A stretch of DNA of 64,000 nt from Linnemannia elongata (GCA_036320915.1 JAXBDG010000017.1:310001-374000), one strand, 5' to 3'. Counted from the stretch's first letter, positions 1-11,895 are shown. Notes: generated by a model not told the origin, from the sequence alone. Numbers and translations are program-made.

Positions 1-388
1 CTCCCCACTCTCTCCATCTTGTACAATGTTCCTTTCTCTTTTCTCTATAGTTGTCTTTGTGTTTTTTTTTTGCCTTGAATAAAAAATGACTTTCGTTGAT
101 ATGTAATATGGTGAGCTATCTATCAGCTGACAAGAGTCCACTTTCAATTGGCCTGGCTTGCCCAACCCCCTTTCGCCCAGTCAAAGAGCAAAGAGAGACA
201 GACGTTGGCCCTCCTCTTTCGCTCTTTGCTCTTGAACCTGCAGCGGCCTCCTGTCCATTATTTCATACAATCTCCTTGTTTCCTTCTTCACTTCTCCTTT
301 TTTCACACCATACACTACTTCTTTCCCTCTTCCTCCTCTTAACTACTTACGACATTGCTTGGTCATTAACAACAATAACAGCAACACA
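1..388. other. Upstream region of the GH95 gene
   Basis: No gene is seen here. The stretch is pyrimidine-rich towards its 3' end (about 280-345), as is common just upstream of fungal start codons. It probably holds the promoter and 5' leader of the glycosidase that starts at 389. Confidence 0.5.
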
Positions 389-3300
389 ATGCACACACCA
401 CAATCAACATGGATGGTGGCGCTCCTTGTTTGCATGCACCAAGTCCTTGCTCACTCTCAACAGCAACAACAACAACAACAGCCGTTACATGTTCCCTACG
501 AAAAACAACAAGGACCATTAGAAGAAGTTCCCTTCTTACCACCATCAATTCCACCAAAAGTAACCACTCCAGCGCACAACGAGCCTGATTCACAATGGCC
601 CCTGCACGGGTCAGGGACACTGTTTTCTCCTTCTTCAACGGTACCAAAAGAACCCCGCTTCCTGGGAGCCGCAGACCCACCAACCAATTCGACACTCCGC
701 CTGTGGTACCGTCGACCCGCCGATGCGTCCTCCTTAGAACAACAGGGCTTTCTAATCGGCAATGGGCGTACACAGACCATCTCCGGAGGAGCCGTCAATT
801 ATGAACGCCTCATCCTCAGCGAAGAATCCTGTTGGACCGGTGGACCTCACGAGTATTCGTCGTATTGGGGTGGGAATGTGCCCAGGGACCAGGCGGGTCC
901 GAAACAGGAAGCTTTGGCGAGGGTTCAACAGGCGCTGGCCGAGAAACGGATCTTGAAGCCGAGTGTACCGTTTTTGAAAGATGTTATGGGGGATGAGGGA
1001 GGGTTTGGAAGACATGTTGGGGCTGTTGGAGAGGTTACGGTGGAGGAGGTGGATTTGAGGGAGTCAGTGTGGGGGTATCGAAGGGAGGTGGATCTGGAGA
1101 GGGGGGTTGCAAGGGTGCAGTATTCCATTGGCAAGACCCTTTACTCGAGGTAATCATTCATGATTTGCTTGCTTGGCATTGATGTATACACATGCTTCTT
1201 GTTTTCTTTCTTCCTTGTGATCATGCCCTTATTCACTCCTCTGGTCCATTTCCATGTGGTAAATGACTCAATAGGGAGCAGTTTTGCAGTTATCCCGATG
1301 CGGTCTGCATCCTCCGAATCCAATCCTCAACACCCAAGACAATCAACATCAGAGTCTCTCTCTCCACCCCCCACAGCTCAACAACCGCAGAGTATACAAA
1401 CATCCACAACCGACTCGGTTTCAAATCACATCTAGACTCTAACAGCCTCACCATCGAAGCCCAGGTGGCCGTCAAGGCGGAGGGTGCCACGGGGATCTCG
1501 CTCGCAACCAGTCCACAGCAGATTGTCCTCATGGGATTCGATGCTGTTACGCTTTATTATACTTTTGGAACTGGATGGGCCGCGAGTGCGTTTCCAGAGT
1601 TCACGAATCTGGACCCGCATGAGCGGTTGATGGGTGTTCTGGATAAGGTTATTATAGGGTGGTATGGCGATTTGGTAGCCAAGCATTTGAGTGATTATGG
1701 AGGACTGTTTTCCAGGTTCCGAGTGGAGTTTGGGGAAGCCGGTCAGGACCAAGGGACTATCGGGAATACTCTGACGACGGACCAATTGGTGGCCAGAAGC
1801 GCGAGAGGGACTTTGCCCGCGGAGGAGGAGACGTACTTGGAGACGTTGTTGGTGCAATACAGTCGGTACTTGTTGATTGCCTCTTCCAGACCAGGCTCGT
1901 TGCCTGTGACAGGAAACGGCATTTGGGCCTCGAAAGATAACATCCATGCCACTCTCTCGTAAGTGCTGATTTCATTTTGGAAAGGGGAAAGAGACGTTTT
2001 GATCAGCAGCTAACTAACGACCATGATTTTCATGTGTTAGGTCGAAATTTGGGATGAATATCGATTTGCAGATGCAGTACTGGATGGCTGAGACGACCGA
2101 CCTGGGCGAGACCGTCACCCCCCTGATCGATTACATGGAACAGCTCCTTCAACCACGTGGTCAGGACACCGCTTCGCTTCTCTACAATGCCCGTGGATGG
2201 ACTACTCACCCCTTCTCCAACATATGGGCACATACCGGACCTCTTTCGGATACATCTGCCAAGGATACGTTTTATTTCCCAGCGGCGGCGGCATGGCTGT
2301 GTCAACATCTCTGGGATCGGTATCTTTATTCACAGGACGAAAAGTTTCTGAAGGATCGGGCTTACAAGCTGATGAAGGGGGCGTCCTTGTTCTGGATGGA
2401 TACTCTTGTCAAGGATCGTGGTAATGGGTCGCTTCTATCGTCCCCCTCGCAGTCGCCGGGACATGGACCCTTTACAGAGGGATCAGCGCTTGATCAGCAG
2501 CTGGTGTTTCAACTTTGGAACAGGACTTTGGAGGCGGCAACATCGGTGGTGAATGAGAAGGATAAGGCGTTTGTGCAGGAATTGACGGGGAAGTTGGCGA
2601 ATCTTTCTAGGGGGTTGAAAGTGGGGTCGTGGGGCCAGTTGCAGGAGTGGAATTTGGATTTAGATGAACCTGGGGAGAGGGTCGCGCATTTGGGGCCACT
2701 TTATGCTGTTTATCCTGGTGATCAGATTTACCTCCAAGAGCAGCAGCAAGGTTCGATGATGCAGGCAGATGGAGAGGAAGAGCCAACGATGCAGGAATTG
2801 GTGGAAGCTGCAAGAGTATCCCTCAGGAGTCGTGGTTCAGGATCCTTATCTGAAGGTGGCAACGGATACGAGCAAGGTTGGTCAAGAACCTGGCGAGCCG
2901 TGACATGGGCCCGCCTCAATGACGGTCACCAAGCCTACCAAGCGCTCTCCACATTCAAACACCAGAACCTTGTCTCTCCAAACCTACTCCCTCTCTCCCT
3001 TTCCGACCTCTCGGGCCATGTCGGATTCGGCGCCGCTGTGATCGAGATGATCGTCCAATCCCCCCATCCGGGAGACGTTAATGCTTTGCCCTGTTTTGAG
3101 GGCCTCCCTGAGCGATGGGCGAAGCAAGGGAGAGTTTTTGGGTACCGGACGAGGGATGGGCATGTTGTTGGCGTGGAGTGGAAAGATCGACGGGTGCGAA
3201 GCGTAGAAGTGTATGCGGCACTCAGGAAGGGACCTATCAATCTGAGGGTGGCGACTTTGATTTCTGAGGGTAAGGGAGTGGAGACGATTACGGTGATGAT

Positions 3301-3409
3301 GAAGGGGTCGAAGAAGCCGGTGCCGTTTGTGAAGGATGGAGACGTTTTGAAGTTTACTGTGAACAAGGGGTCTACGTATCTTGTTTCTGTTGATCTGGTG
3401 GAACAATGA
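389..3409 (+). CDS. Secreted glycoside hydrolase family 95 protein (alpha-L-fucosidase-like)
   Basis: Three exons, 389-1149, 1275-1958 and 2041-3409, give 937 residues; both introns are GT..AG and the phases close. The start at 389 gives an N-terminus with a hydrophobic stretch (WMVALLVCMHQVLAHS), a likely signal peptide, followed by a poly-Gln run. GH95 hallmarks are LWYRRPA..FLIGNGR, ERLILSEESCWTGGP, YSREQF.SYPDAV across the first junction, LQMQYWMAETTDLGE across the second, and the late GWSRTWRAVTWARLNDG block. GH95 enzymes are (alpha/alpha)6-barrel exo-glycosidases that remove terminal L-fucose or, in some clades, L-galactose from glycans. Two blocks that are usually NINxQMNYW and DGNFG read NIDLQMQYW and SGHVG here, so specificity or activity may differ. 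The protein probably acts outside the cell on plant, algal or fungal polysaccharide. Family call firm, substrate uncertain. Confidence 0.9.
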
Positions 3410-4487
3410 CAATGAATAAAAAATAAACGCGCCTTTGTTTCTGTGATTTTCTTTTTCACTGTTATCCAAATGAAGGAGTAAGCAAGGAAAAGGAATGAAA
3501 AAGGGAGGATACTCTGACAGCAAACAAGTAAGAAGGTCATGCACACATTCACATCCACGTACATGGACGACATAAATGCCTACTTTCACATTTTACGCTC
3601 TGTTTCTGTTGCGCAGGAAAGAGCAAGGATAAAAAAAAGTAAGAGATACGTTTGCCTGACGGTAAGCAAATGTACAGAACGAGCGTGAGCACCCATATAA
3701 AAACATCACGCGATGCTTCGCCATCCTTTTTTGATTTATCATTATTGACCAATGATGAAAAAGAAATTGAAGGCGAAACCACCTGACTCTCTACTGATCA
3801 AGCCTTTTCCTCTCTTGGGCCCCTCGGGTATTCATTAACGAAATGCAACATGTTGATTAGCTAGGCATGCGTACATTCTATCTACCCCTTATGTTTGAGC
3901 ATCACCTCCAATAATTGGTTGGCCCGCTCTGTCTGTCCATCGGTCTGAAGGTGAAAGGAGGTGGACATGCCCAGTTGGATGCCTATGAGAGTTGTTATAG
4001 TAGTTCAGTCCATACGCTAGTGAACTTTATGACACAGAGTGATATTTTGGAGGGCATCTCGTATAACCGCACATAGAAAGTGAACATGTCGGTTCCGAGG
4101 AAGGAGGCCATGCATGGCCCATTTTTACATCAGCAAGTTTGACAGGCAGGTGGGGGGGGTCTGCATACGATTGCATGGTATGGGTATAGAAAACCTTGAT
4201 CATCGGCTCAGGTGACTCCTTCATGCATGCATAAAATTCGCCTTCTGTTGTTGCGGCGACTTTGTTTTCACCGCGCCCCAATGGTTTGGATTGAGTTGAG
4301 CTTGTGTTTTTTTTTTCTACATGCAGTATAACAAAGAAGAATGATTGGTGCTTAAGGCGTCTTTTCGGGACTCATCCACAAGCAAAACATCGCATACACG
4401 CGTCCCGGAATGTGGCGCACTTGTTTTAATGGGCGTTATACCCGGTTCATTGATTTGTAAAGAGGAAAGCGCCGGCATATCGATTCC
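3410..4487. other. Intergenic region
   Basis: About 1.1 kb between two plus-strand genes. It holds the 3' flank of the GH95 gene and, at its right end, the promoter of the next gene. The open frames on either strand have no protein-like composition, and no RNA gene or repeat was recognised. Confidence 0.5.
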
Positions 4488-4496
4488 TATATAAGG
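4488..4496 (+). promoter_or_regulatory. TATA box of the gene starting at 4569
   Basis: TATATAAGG lies 73 bp before the ATG at 4569. This spacing fits a TATA-driven start near 4520 with a short 5' leader. It supports 4569 as the true start and argues against a hidden upstream exon. Confidence 0.6.
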
Positions 4497-4568
4497 CTCC
4501 ATCCATTTTTCTGTCATCTCCATCTCCTTTTTCTTCTCACATCTAAAAATTCAAGAATCCACCTTCTA

Positions 4569-5928
4569 ATGGTTTACATCCGTCCTTTCTGCATCACCTC
4601 GAACGGCAACACCCTCTACGCGGCCGTCGCCTTAAGCTACGGTGATACTGAACAAGTAATCCTTGCCCGGTCCAATGTCGCTCCGAGTTCCCTCGACGCT
4701 TTGACATGGACCGCCCTCGCTTCGACGTATCAAAAGACTCTCACTACCATTTCTGGCCCCGACATGGGCAAAAACGTCGTCTGCCATGTCGACAACCAAG
4801 GAGTGTTTACTCTCTTGTCCATGTTTTCCAAATCTCCCATAAGCCAGCCATCTGGTTATCAGTACAGTCCAGCCACCAATACCTGGACCAACATCACTAC
4901 GTCACCCGGTTACAAATGGGGCAACGCTTCAGGCAAGACCCTGTTCACTGTGAACGGCAGCTCGAGCACGCTGATGCACATCTACAAAGGGACTGCTCTG
5001 AACGGTAGCAACATAGCGGTTTACAACTCGAAAACGAGGATCATGGCCGAGGGTAGCACGCCCTGGGTGACTCGTGATTCGGTGGAGCAATACGCAGCGG
5101 CCAATGGTGTGATCTACATCACCTCGAGCGATCTTTCAACGGGTACGGCGTACCTCAATATTGGAGCTGTTAGCGCAAACGGAGCGCCTCCTGTTTCCAC
5201 CAAGATCGCCACGCTCGATGTCGGCTCTTGCTTTTTATATGGAAACAACTTTAAGACTGTCCTTCGTGAGGGCTTGTACTACTTGTACTGTGGGGTAAGC
5301 TAACGTGTGCTTGTTTTGCGAGGCGAGAGAGAGAGAGAGAAAGAGAGTCATCATCATATAACAGAAACCTTGGCTAATCGAGCGTGCACTAACACGTCTC
5401 TTCCATCTTGCCTACTAAAACAAATCACAGAGTTCAAATCAGTTGAGCTATCGTTGGTTCACGCATGACGGTACTACACAAAGTGCCTCGAGTCCAGTCA
5501 TTACCAATGCAGTGAACACTGCGCAAGGGTTTCTTCCTTTAGGGCCTGCAGGGAAGTCACCCACTTGGGCGTTCCTGTACGACCTTACGGCGCTCTATAG
5601 TGTCACCTTGACTGGCTCTCAGGCAGGCCAGTGGCGTAGAGCGAACTATAGTTTCAATATCTCGGGCACTATTCCGAAACCGAAGGCTGCATCTGTCGCA
5701 GGATCTATTCTGCTTGGCTCAGAAAATGGTTTTGAAGCTGGTGCCAATATTTTTTCGAGAGCTGTTGGAGGTATGGAAAGCCATGGAGGAATTGAAGCAG
5801 ATGGTCTGGGGTCTGGCGGATTGTCTACAGGCGCTCTGGCTGGTATCGTTGGCAGCGCGGTAGTGGCTCTTGGTGTGGTAGCATTGGGCGTTTGGCGCAG
5901 AAGAAAGGCTCAGCCAAAACAAGTTTAG
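4569..5928 (+). CDS. Orphan predicted surface protein with C-terminal membrane anchor
   Basis: Two exons, 4569-5294 and 5431-5928, with a GTAAGC..CACAG intron in phase 0, give 407 residues. The body is rich in Ser, Thr, Gly and Asn with several N-x-S/T sites (for example NIT, NGS, NIS), typical of a glycosylated extracellular beta-rich domain. Near the C-terminus a hydrophobic segment (LAGIVGSAVVALGVVALGVW) is followed by RRRK and a short tail, the layout of a single-pass membrane protein facing outward. No classical signal peptide is visible at the N-terminus (MVYIRPFCITSNGNTL), which is odd for such a protein. I do not recognise the family. A TATA box stands 73 bp upstream. Confidence 0.75.
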
Positions 5929-6559
5929 TTGCGTGATAGATAAGACGAAAGGTTACTTAAACACCCCCCCACCCCCCATAAAGTTGTCGGCCAAAAATTC
6001 GACTCTTCATTTACTATATTAGAATTTGAATGCTCCAGATGTTGTTTAATAGACATTTTAATGCTGTCATTTCCTGCTTCATTCTCGAGCTAGGGCGGCA
6101 TCACCGTCAAGGTTTTTGCCGGCGACATGTAAACCCGCATTTACAATCGTCTTCTGAAATCTGATTTGCACTTGGAGAAGGATAGAGAAAAAGAGCCATG
6201 AAGTGCAAGTGATCCAACCCCGAATACAAGGATCAACTTTCCGCGTTTTGGAAGCCACCTGTAAACAGGCCTATCATTCAGAAGTGCAAGGCAACTGCCG
6301 CCTTGGCCTTGGATTTAAGGCTACATGCTGGCCAGACTGTGTATTTGTGAACGTTTAAGAATCGTTGTGATGCCTCCGAGTAACTCTTCCTTATCTACGG
6401 GTACCTGAAACAGGACAAGATTTCTTTCAGATTGCGCAAGACAGTCCATAGTACTTTGGCGCGCGTCAGCTCATCGCCATCAGTGGTAACCAGGTTTGTT
6501 CATTTTATGTATCTAGTGAATTCTCAACTTGAGCTCATTAAGTTAACCCTCTTTTTTAT
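5929..6559. other. Intergenic region
   Basis: No supported gene. It includes a C-rich tract near 5960-5978. The right part (after about 6430) may hold more of the decayed gene that follows, but no frame stays open long enough to say. Confidence 0.4.
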
Positions 6560-8640
6560 TCGTGGAAATAGCGGCGGTGTCGATGGCGACAGCAAGGCCA
6601 ACAGCAGTAGTGGCGGGGGCCTTTAAGGGCTCCGCCGATGAATAAGGTTATTCCGCTTCTCCCAGTGGACTTGATCAGCACCAAGCAGGCGATTTGGCCT
6701 TTGTTGAGATCTTTCAGAGGGATCAAGTTGTGTGCGAGAGAGAGGAAGAATGTTGTCAATCAGAAGGCATGAGGACACCTCCACGTTACGGGACTGTTGA
6801 AGTCAATATCCCCTTTTACAGAAGAGTAAGTTACTTGATGTATCCTCTCAGTCTCTATCTTTCGTTTCTACTCCATCCTATTTTTTTTTTTCTTCTCTTC
6901 TCTATTTTCTCTCTCTTCTTCCCTTATCCCTTCTTCCACCTTCGTTTTTTCTCAATCTTGCTTTCTTTTTTTCCCTTTTTCTGTCTCGCTGATCACTCTT
7001 CTCTCTTCTCTTTTTCCCTGCGGTACTGATTGCTCGTTAAAGGTGATATCCATTTTCGCATCACGCGCCTCGTATAAAATATTTTGTTTTGGCCACTAAA
7101 CCCTGATTAGCCAGCTATTCAGGACAGCATTTTTGTTCCACACCCATGCAAACCCCGCTCACAGCTGGATTAGTGGTTAATTTTTTACATCATTTTGGTT
7201 GAAAGGGGCGCGTGATGGCATAGCTGATGTGACAGTTAATTCAAATTTCAGGAGTCTAGCACCGGACGTTGGGAGAGCTGCAAACAGAGTGGATCCCACA
7301 CCAACCTTCATGAGCATTGGCCCACTTTGACAGTTGTTCTGGAGCGTGTCTTTGCGAAGAGCCATTACGACATCGTGAATGAGGCGATTGCAGAAGAGAA
7401 CATGAAGGACCCTGTCGTACGGTACATCATGTCGATCATTGATTCGTAGTAAGTACATAACATACACCAACGTTCTATGTGCTTTTGAAGCGATTGGCCG
7501 ACTGGCTGACTGACTCTTTCTTCTTTCCGCATCATCTTTTAGCTCCCACTACTTTTCCTTTAACCAAACTGTCCCGGCCGACATCAACGAGAGGCAATGG
7601 TTTGTGGAACTGTGGTGCCTCATCAGGGGTGCAATGACCATGACACGACTTGAGACGCGGTACCTGGAGATCTTCATCACAGGAGCGCAGGAGCATAAGA
7701 ACTGGGCGCGGGATGATATAACGGAGGCCAAGCGGATAGGCCAGTTCGCCGATGGTGCCATAATGTGGGAAGGCAGCTAGCTTGGCCTATCGTAAACATC
7801 GAGCGTTCAAAACGCCAAAGCCGAGAAGTTGCGACAGGACGAAATTCAAGCCTGCCAGGGCTCTGAAGGATTCTTGGGTCAGTCAGGTGAAGGCCACCTC
7901 CAAGCACTCTATTCCTCGGCGCGGGATCGCTGTATTTGGATCTAGCTCGTTCAACGACGAGACTAAGTTCTAGCGCCTCGACTTCTGTGGTGTCTTTCGG
8001 CTTGTCGACTTTGACACGTTCTTCTTTACAAACGGCTAAACCCAAATCCTTGACCAAGATCAAAGCAGCACTCCAAATGCCACCAAGTTTCTCAATTCGT
8101 CCCATGCACCGCCCCAACAAACAGACAAAGCACATCCTAGAGGGAGGGCGACCGTGGCTAGAGCCACGGTCGTTCTACTTGAGAGAGAGGTTGGAGAAAA
8201 AAATGAGAAAAGAGACTGAAAAGATGAGTCTTGTCGAAGATATATTCTTTATTCCTATCTCAATCATGTCTTACCATATAGTTATCAATGCCTTACCTGT
8301 ACCGTGCAACAACAAGGACGGCTTCTCTCTCACAACGTCCTTACTCTCTCCATCCTTTCTTCCCTTCGTCTCCCTCTCCAAATTGAATTAAGTCCGTACT
8401 AGCTAACATCCACAATCTTTTATTTTTCTTCGCGCCTGATGTAGCGGCTGCTGAGGAGAGGAAAGAAAGACAATAGGGATATGAAGAAAGAGGGTCAGAG
8501 GGTAGCGATGCCCTGGGTGTGGTTATTTTTTTTTTTTTTGTTCTTTTTTGCTGAATTCGAATCCTTGACCAAGATCAAACCAGTACAAAAAAAAACAGCA
8601 CTCCAGATGCTGCCACGCTTCTCAATCCTCGAATCCACTT
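6560..8640 (+). pseudogene. Decayed member of an unrecognised repetitive gene family
   Basis: Protein-like segments run in plus orientation but in different frames and with internal stops. They are about 6639-6767 (NKVIPLLPVDLISTKQAIW..), about 7262-7448 (LTVVLERVFAKSHYDIVNEA..), about 7543-7780 (YFSFNQTVPADINERQWFVE..LEIFITGAQEHKNWARDDI) and about 7780-8035 (ALKDSWVSQVKAT..GIAVFGSSSFNDETKF). Several joins look like old introns (for example GTAAGTAC after 7448), but stops such as those at 7778 and 7971 break the frame. The sequence at 8044-8098 (ESLTKIK..ALQM-like) recurs at 8559-8628, so the 3' part is duplicated. The insertion of a pyrimidine-rich repeat at 6891-7079 adds to the damage. The composition suggests a lineage-specific family; its function is unknown to me. 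Confidence 0.6.
6891..7079. repeat. Pyrimidine-rich dispersed repeat, copy 1
   Basis: This shares a long alignable stretch with 8897-9101: a CT-rich tract, then CGCTGATCA, CCCTGCGGTACTGATT, GCATCACGCGCCTCG and TATAAAA. Two copies lie 2 kb apart in the same orientation. The end resembles a promoter (TATAAAA or GATAAAA after CGCGCCTCG), so this may be the duplicated promoter of the gene family whose remains surround it. Confidence 0.6.
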
Positions 8641-8799
8641 TATTGCTAAACCTGCGCGGATCAGCTCCATCCCTGCCGTACTCAAGGAAATATCTTTTTC
8701 TGGTTGGTCAGTGAAATAACTGACCGAGTATCAACTGTGCCCTATCACTTTCTAATCAAGGAGGCCTCAAGTAGAACGGTTACGGTACGGCCATGGTCG
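8149..8799. repeat. Segment bounded by imperfect inverted repeats
   Basis: The left end (8149-8185) carries a near-perfect palindrome, CGACCGTGGCT / AGCCACGGTCG with a 2-bp centre, followed by TTCTACTTGAG. The right end (8766-8799) carries the inverse, CTCAAGTAGAACG ... GGCCATGGTCG. The ends are therefore inverted repeats of about 34 bp with roughly 70% identity. No clear target duplication is seen. It could be a small non-autonomous DNA transposon or a chance remnant of duplication; it contains the second copy of the pseudogene 3' repeat. Confidence 0.35.
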
Positions 8800-8896
8800 T
8801 CTTTCTTTCAAAGGCAAATTTTGTTTGATTGTATTGCCTTAAAAATAGTCAGGCATTTCCGGCGTTCCCAATCAGTTTTATAATGTGGCACACTCT

Positions 8897-9101
8897 TCTT
8901 CTCTTCTCTATTCTCTTTCCTCTCCTCTTCTCTACTCTTTCTTTCTTTTTCTTTCCCCCTTCCTTCACTTTCGTTTCTTCTCTGTTCTTTCTTTCTTCTC
9001 TCTCTATCTCGCTGATCAATCTTCTCTCTTTTCTTTTCCCTGCGGTACTGATTAGTCTTTAAAAGTGCTGTCCATTTACGCATCACGCGCCTCGGATAAA
9101 A
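8897..9101. repeat. Pyrimidine-rich dispersed repeat, copy 2
   Basis: Direct-orientation partner of 6891-7079. It ends in GCGCCTCGGATAAAAG and is followed by about 165 bp that look like a fungal 5' leader (TCATACATTCAACACAC, CCCAACACAGCGTCACA) and an ATG at 9268 that is stopped at once (ATGTAA). This fits a promoter and leader left behind when the coding part decayed. Confidence 0.55.
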
Positions 9102-9475
9102 GCTTAAAGGATGAGTTCCTGCTATCCTATTTCTACTGCGTTTTGTGTTATCTCGACAGAACGCTTCTTTCTCCATTACTCCACCCAACCGCGGCCTGTA
9201 CTGCTCTTCATACATTCAACACACTTCTCCTTCGTCCATTGTCCACCTACCCAACACAGCGTCACAATGTAAACTAGCAAAAAAAAATAAAAGCGAGTCA
9301 TCCTCCGCAATAAAAGAAGAAATGATTGCGTCAAAAACAGATAAAAAAAAAATAGAAATTGCGATTAAGTTTTCGCGCAAAAGTTTGAAGGGGAAAAAAA
9401 AGTCATTCTGCAAGAAGGAACCACGAACATGCTTTATGTATGAAAAAAAATCATGAAGTATTTGGGGGTGCGCTT

Positions 9476-10281
9476 AGCGCACGAACTGCAACAATGTAAA
9501 TACCTCAAGTCGCCTCAGATACTTTACTATCTTCACTGGGCGTGATTCTTGGAGGATTTACGATTGGAAAGAACTTGCATTACCATTTGATGATCTCATT
9601 AGCGCTAGAAATAACCCTGTGTTTGATAACACCGAGTGCAATCTTATTGCACTATGTAGCCCACTCGCATTGAACTCCAGCTCAGGAGGCGAGAGGTCGC
9701 ACTGGGAAATGACGAAGGACTTCAGAATCGCATTGAATGACGCTCTAGAGAAAACAGCATTTATAGCTCTTGACGCTTTAAAAAAAGCTGATGAAAAAGT
9801 GACCAAAAATGCAGAGAGCGATGGGAAACCATCTTTTTACTATGCATGATCTCTACACCGCTGAACATCAGAAATATCCATATGAGCCATTTATAACAGG
9901 TGATCTCTTGGAACTGGCAGACAATCATGCCGGCAGCTGGGGTGAATAGTGAAAAGGTGCCAGTGAAAGATGGATATGGAAAAGAAAAGTGTTTTTATTA
10001 AGTTCGTAAATTAAAAATGGTAGCTGCCTAATTGCAGCACCTAACCTCAACAAGTGGGCCGTGGATGGTCATATGCTTTCTGTTTTGCTGACGAAGAACA
10101 TCACAACAGAGGGGATCTTGTAGGGAGTCTCCTTTGAATCATCAGAAGCAGGTAGAGGAGCAACCTTACACAAAGAAATACTTGCTTTGGCAAGAGATAT
10201 TGTTGACAATGCGCTCTCCTCAAAGCTCTCAGTAGAATAAAGAGCCGATCTCATCTCACTGGACATTCCGTGCATGGATGT
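9476..10281 (+). pseudogene. Frameshifted remnants of an unrecognised gene
   Basis: Protein-like fragments succeed each other in changing plus-strand frames. They are about 9496-9849 (RYFTIFTGRDSWRIYDWKEL.. to SDGKPSFYYA), about 9840-9948 (MHDLYTAEHQKYPYEP..GSW), a short piece near 9944-10000 (NSEKVPVKDGYGKEK), and about 10050-10240 (AVDGHMLSVLLTKNITTEG.. with internal stops). Single-base shifts separate neighbouring pieces, and no GT..AG pair of reasonable length repairs them. The fragments lead directly into the open frame at 10282, so the two may be one decayed gene whose 3' end is still open. Confidence 0.45.
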
Positions 10282-11202
10282 ATGGGCAATGTCAACAAAA
10301 ACATCTATGGGAGTGGCCCTAGTGATGTTTACGTCGAGATATCTCCGTATCACAAAGTCTTACATAATTCTCACACGCTCGGTTGCTGTGCTGGCTCTAA
10401 TTTTCTAGAATTGTTCAAACTTAGCTTTCTGAACGAAAAAGCCGCGGATGAGTTCATGAACTACAGCAATACCAAACACATTGAACAATACTGGCGAAAA
10501 GACAAAGATGAAACTAATTTCTTTACTGCAGAAATCAAAGGAAAGTTTCCTCTTGCCATTCCAACCGTGGCATGCTACGGACCAGGCAAAGACGACTGGG
10601 CCATTGTTATCCCCGATTACGATCCAGGCTATGCATTCAAATCGCCTAAGGTTCGCCTTCCGTACAATCGCATCATGCTGATTACAAGAGTTGTTTATTT
10701 CATCACCGTATCCACTTTGGAAACCCATTTGCCAAAGAAGGCAGTTGAGCCTATACAAAAGTTTCTTCTCAGTGTCATCCGCGATACCATGAAAGTTCTC
10801 AATCGAAATGGCATTTTGGCATTATTGGACAGAGCGAAAGTTGAGATGAAACAATTTCATGTAACACAAACTCAACATCTACACACCGCTGGTCATGGTC
10901 TGAACAAGAGTGAGATACAGCAAAGTATTACCAATGTAAGAACAGACATGCCAAGGAAAGCCATTCTATGGTGCAATTGCATGAGGCCTTACCCTCTTTT
11001 TTGTTTTTATTTCTTTTGGTATGTGTGTGCGTATGCGTTTGCTAATGCTTGCATTTTATCCCTCCTTGTTTAGACACATATGAAAGCCATTGGCCACCCT
11101 GACTCCCAGGAGCGAGCTGATCAATGGAATGATCTTATCGAGTCCAGAACGATTCCTTGTCCAAACGCCTTGGCTTACGGTACAGGTGTTCATCGAAGCT
11201 AG
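10282..11202 (+). CDS. Hypothetical protein, possibly the 3' part of a decayed gene
   Basis: Exons 10282-10935 and 11074-11202 join through a canonical intron (GTAAGA, branch-like GCTAAT, TTTAG) in phase 0 and give 260 residues. The composition is protein-like (FLELFKLSFLNEKAADEFMN, WAIVIPDYDPGYAFKSPKVR, LLSVIRDTMKVLNRNGI). I do not recognise a family. The ATG at 10282 is simply the first in frame. Fragments upstream suggest that the ancestral protein was longer, so this may be a surviving 3' part rather than a full gene. Confidence 0.45.
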
Positions 11203-11734
11203 TTCCTGTCTTGCAAGAAGGCGTGTAACCTTGTCCACGCGGCCATCAATTACAAGGGTCGATAATCACGGACCTCACTCAGCCGACAAAGAAAGGGCGA
11301 AGATAACTTCAGTGCTGATGCCCTCGATATCAAATAACCGTCTCGGTCCATCATTTGCTCTCCACATGCCTTTCATAGCAATCTTATTACTCTCATACTC
11401 TTATACGTAGCAAATAAAACATAGTTCTTTTGTTCTTCCTTTCTTCTTATCGTATACTCTGCTTTGCAAAACGATAAAGCCGAATGAGCATGATGGAACC
11501 CCATTGCTCCGACCAACCAAAAAAAAATCCCGTAGTTTTTCAACCATTCATTTCTACCCGGGATCTCGATCTAAAAAAAAGTATAATATAGATTTAGACA
11601 CAATATGATACACAACTTCAACATGTAATGAAAGAAAAAAAAAATGAACAAACGAACCTAGGGCGTCATCGTGGACACACTTCCAGTGGAAGGGTGGAGT
11701 GGAAAAAAGGAACGCACCCAAGCGGGTGTGTTTG
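11203..11734. other. Intergenic region
   Basis: No gene is seen. It contains short A-runs and the 3' flank of the tRNA-Val gene, which is transcribed leftwards. The last 40 bp next to the tRNA have no obvious function other than pol III termination. Confidence 0.4.
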
Positions 11735-11807
11735 TGTCTGCACCAGGTTTCGAACCTGGGACCTTGTCTTAGTGAGAGACATGTGATAACCACTACACCA
11801 TGCAGAC
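11735..11807 (-). tRNA. tRNA-Val (anticodon CAC)
   Basis: The minus strand folds into a standard cloverleaf of 73 nt. The acceptor stem is GTCTGCA/TGCAGAC with discriminator A. The D arm is GTGTAGTGGTTATCAC. The anticodon stem TGTCT/AGACA closes the loop CTCACTA, giving anticodon CAC for valine. The T arm is CCAGG TTCGAAA CCTGG. There is no intron. A cluster of retroelement insertions begins about 90 bp upstream of its 5' end. Confidence 0.95.
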
Positions 11808-11895
11808 TTAGTTGAAAGCGCTTTAAATTTTACATTATTATAAGAAATATAATTTACGCCACCAATTCTACCGCCACCAGTATATTAATCACGTG

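Noticed and set aside
10069..10353. 95-codon open frame on the minus strand
   Set aside because: It overlaps plus-strand fragments that lead into a spliced plus-strand frame; no splice partner or domain was found on the minus strand.
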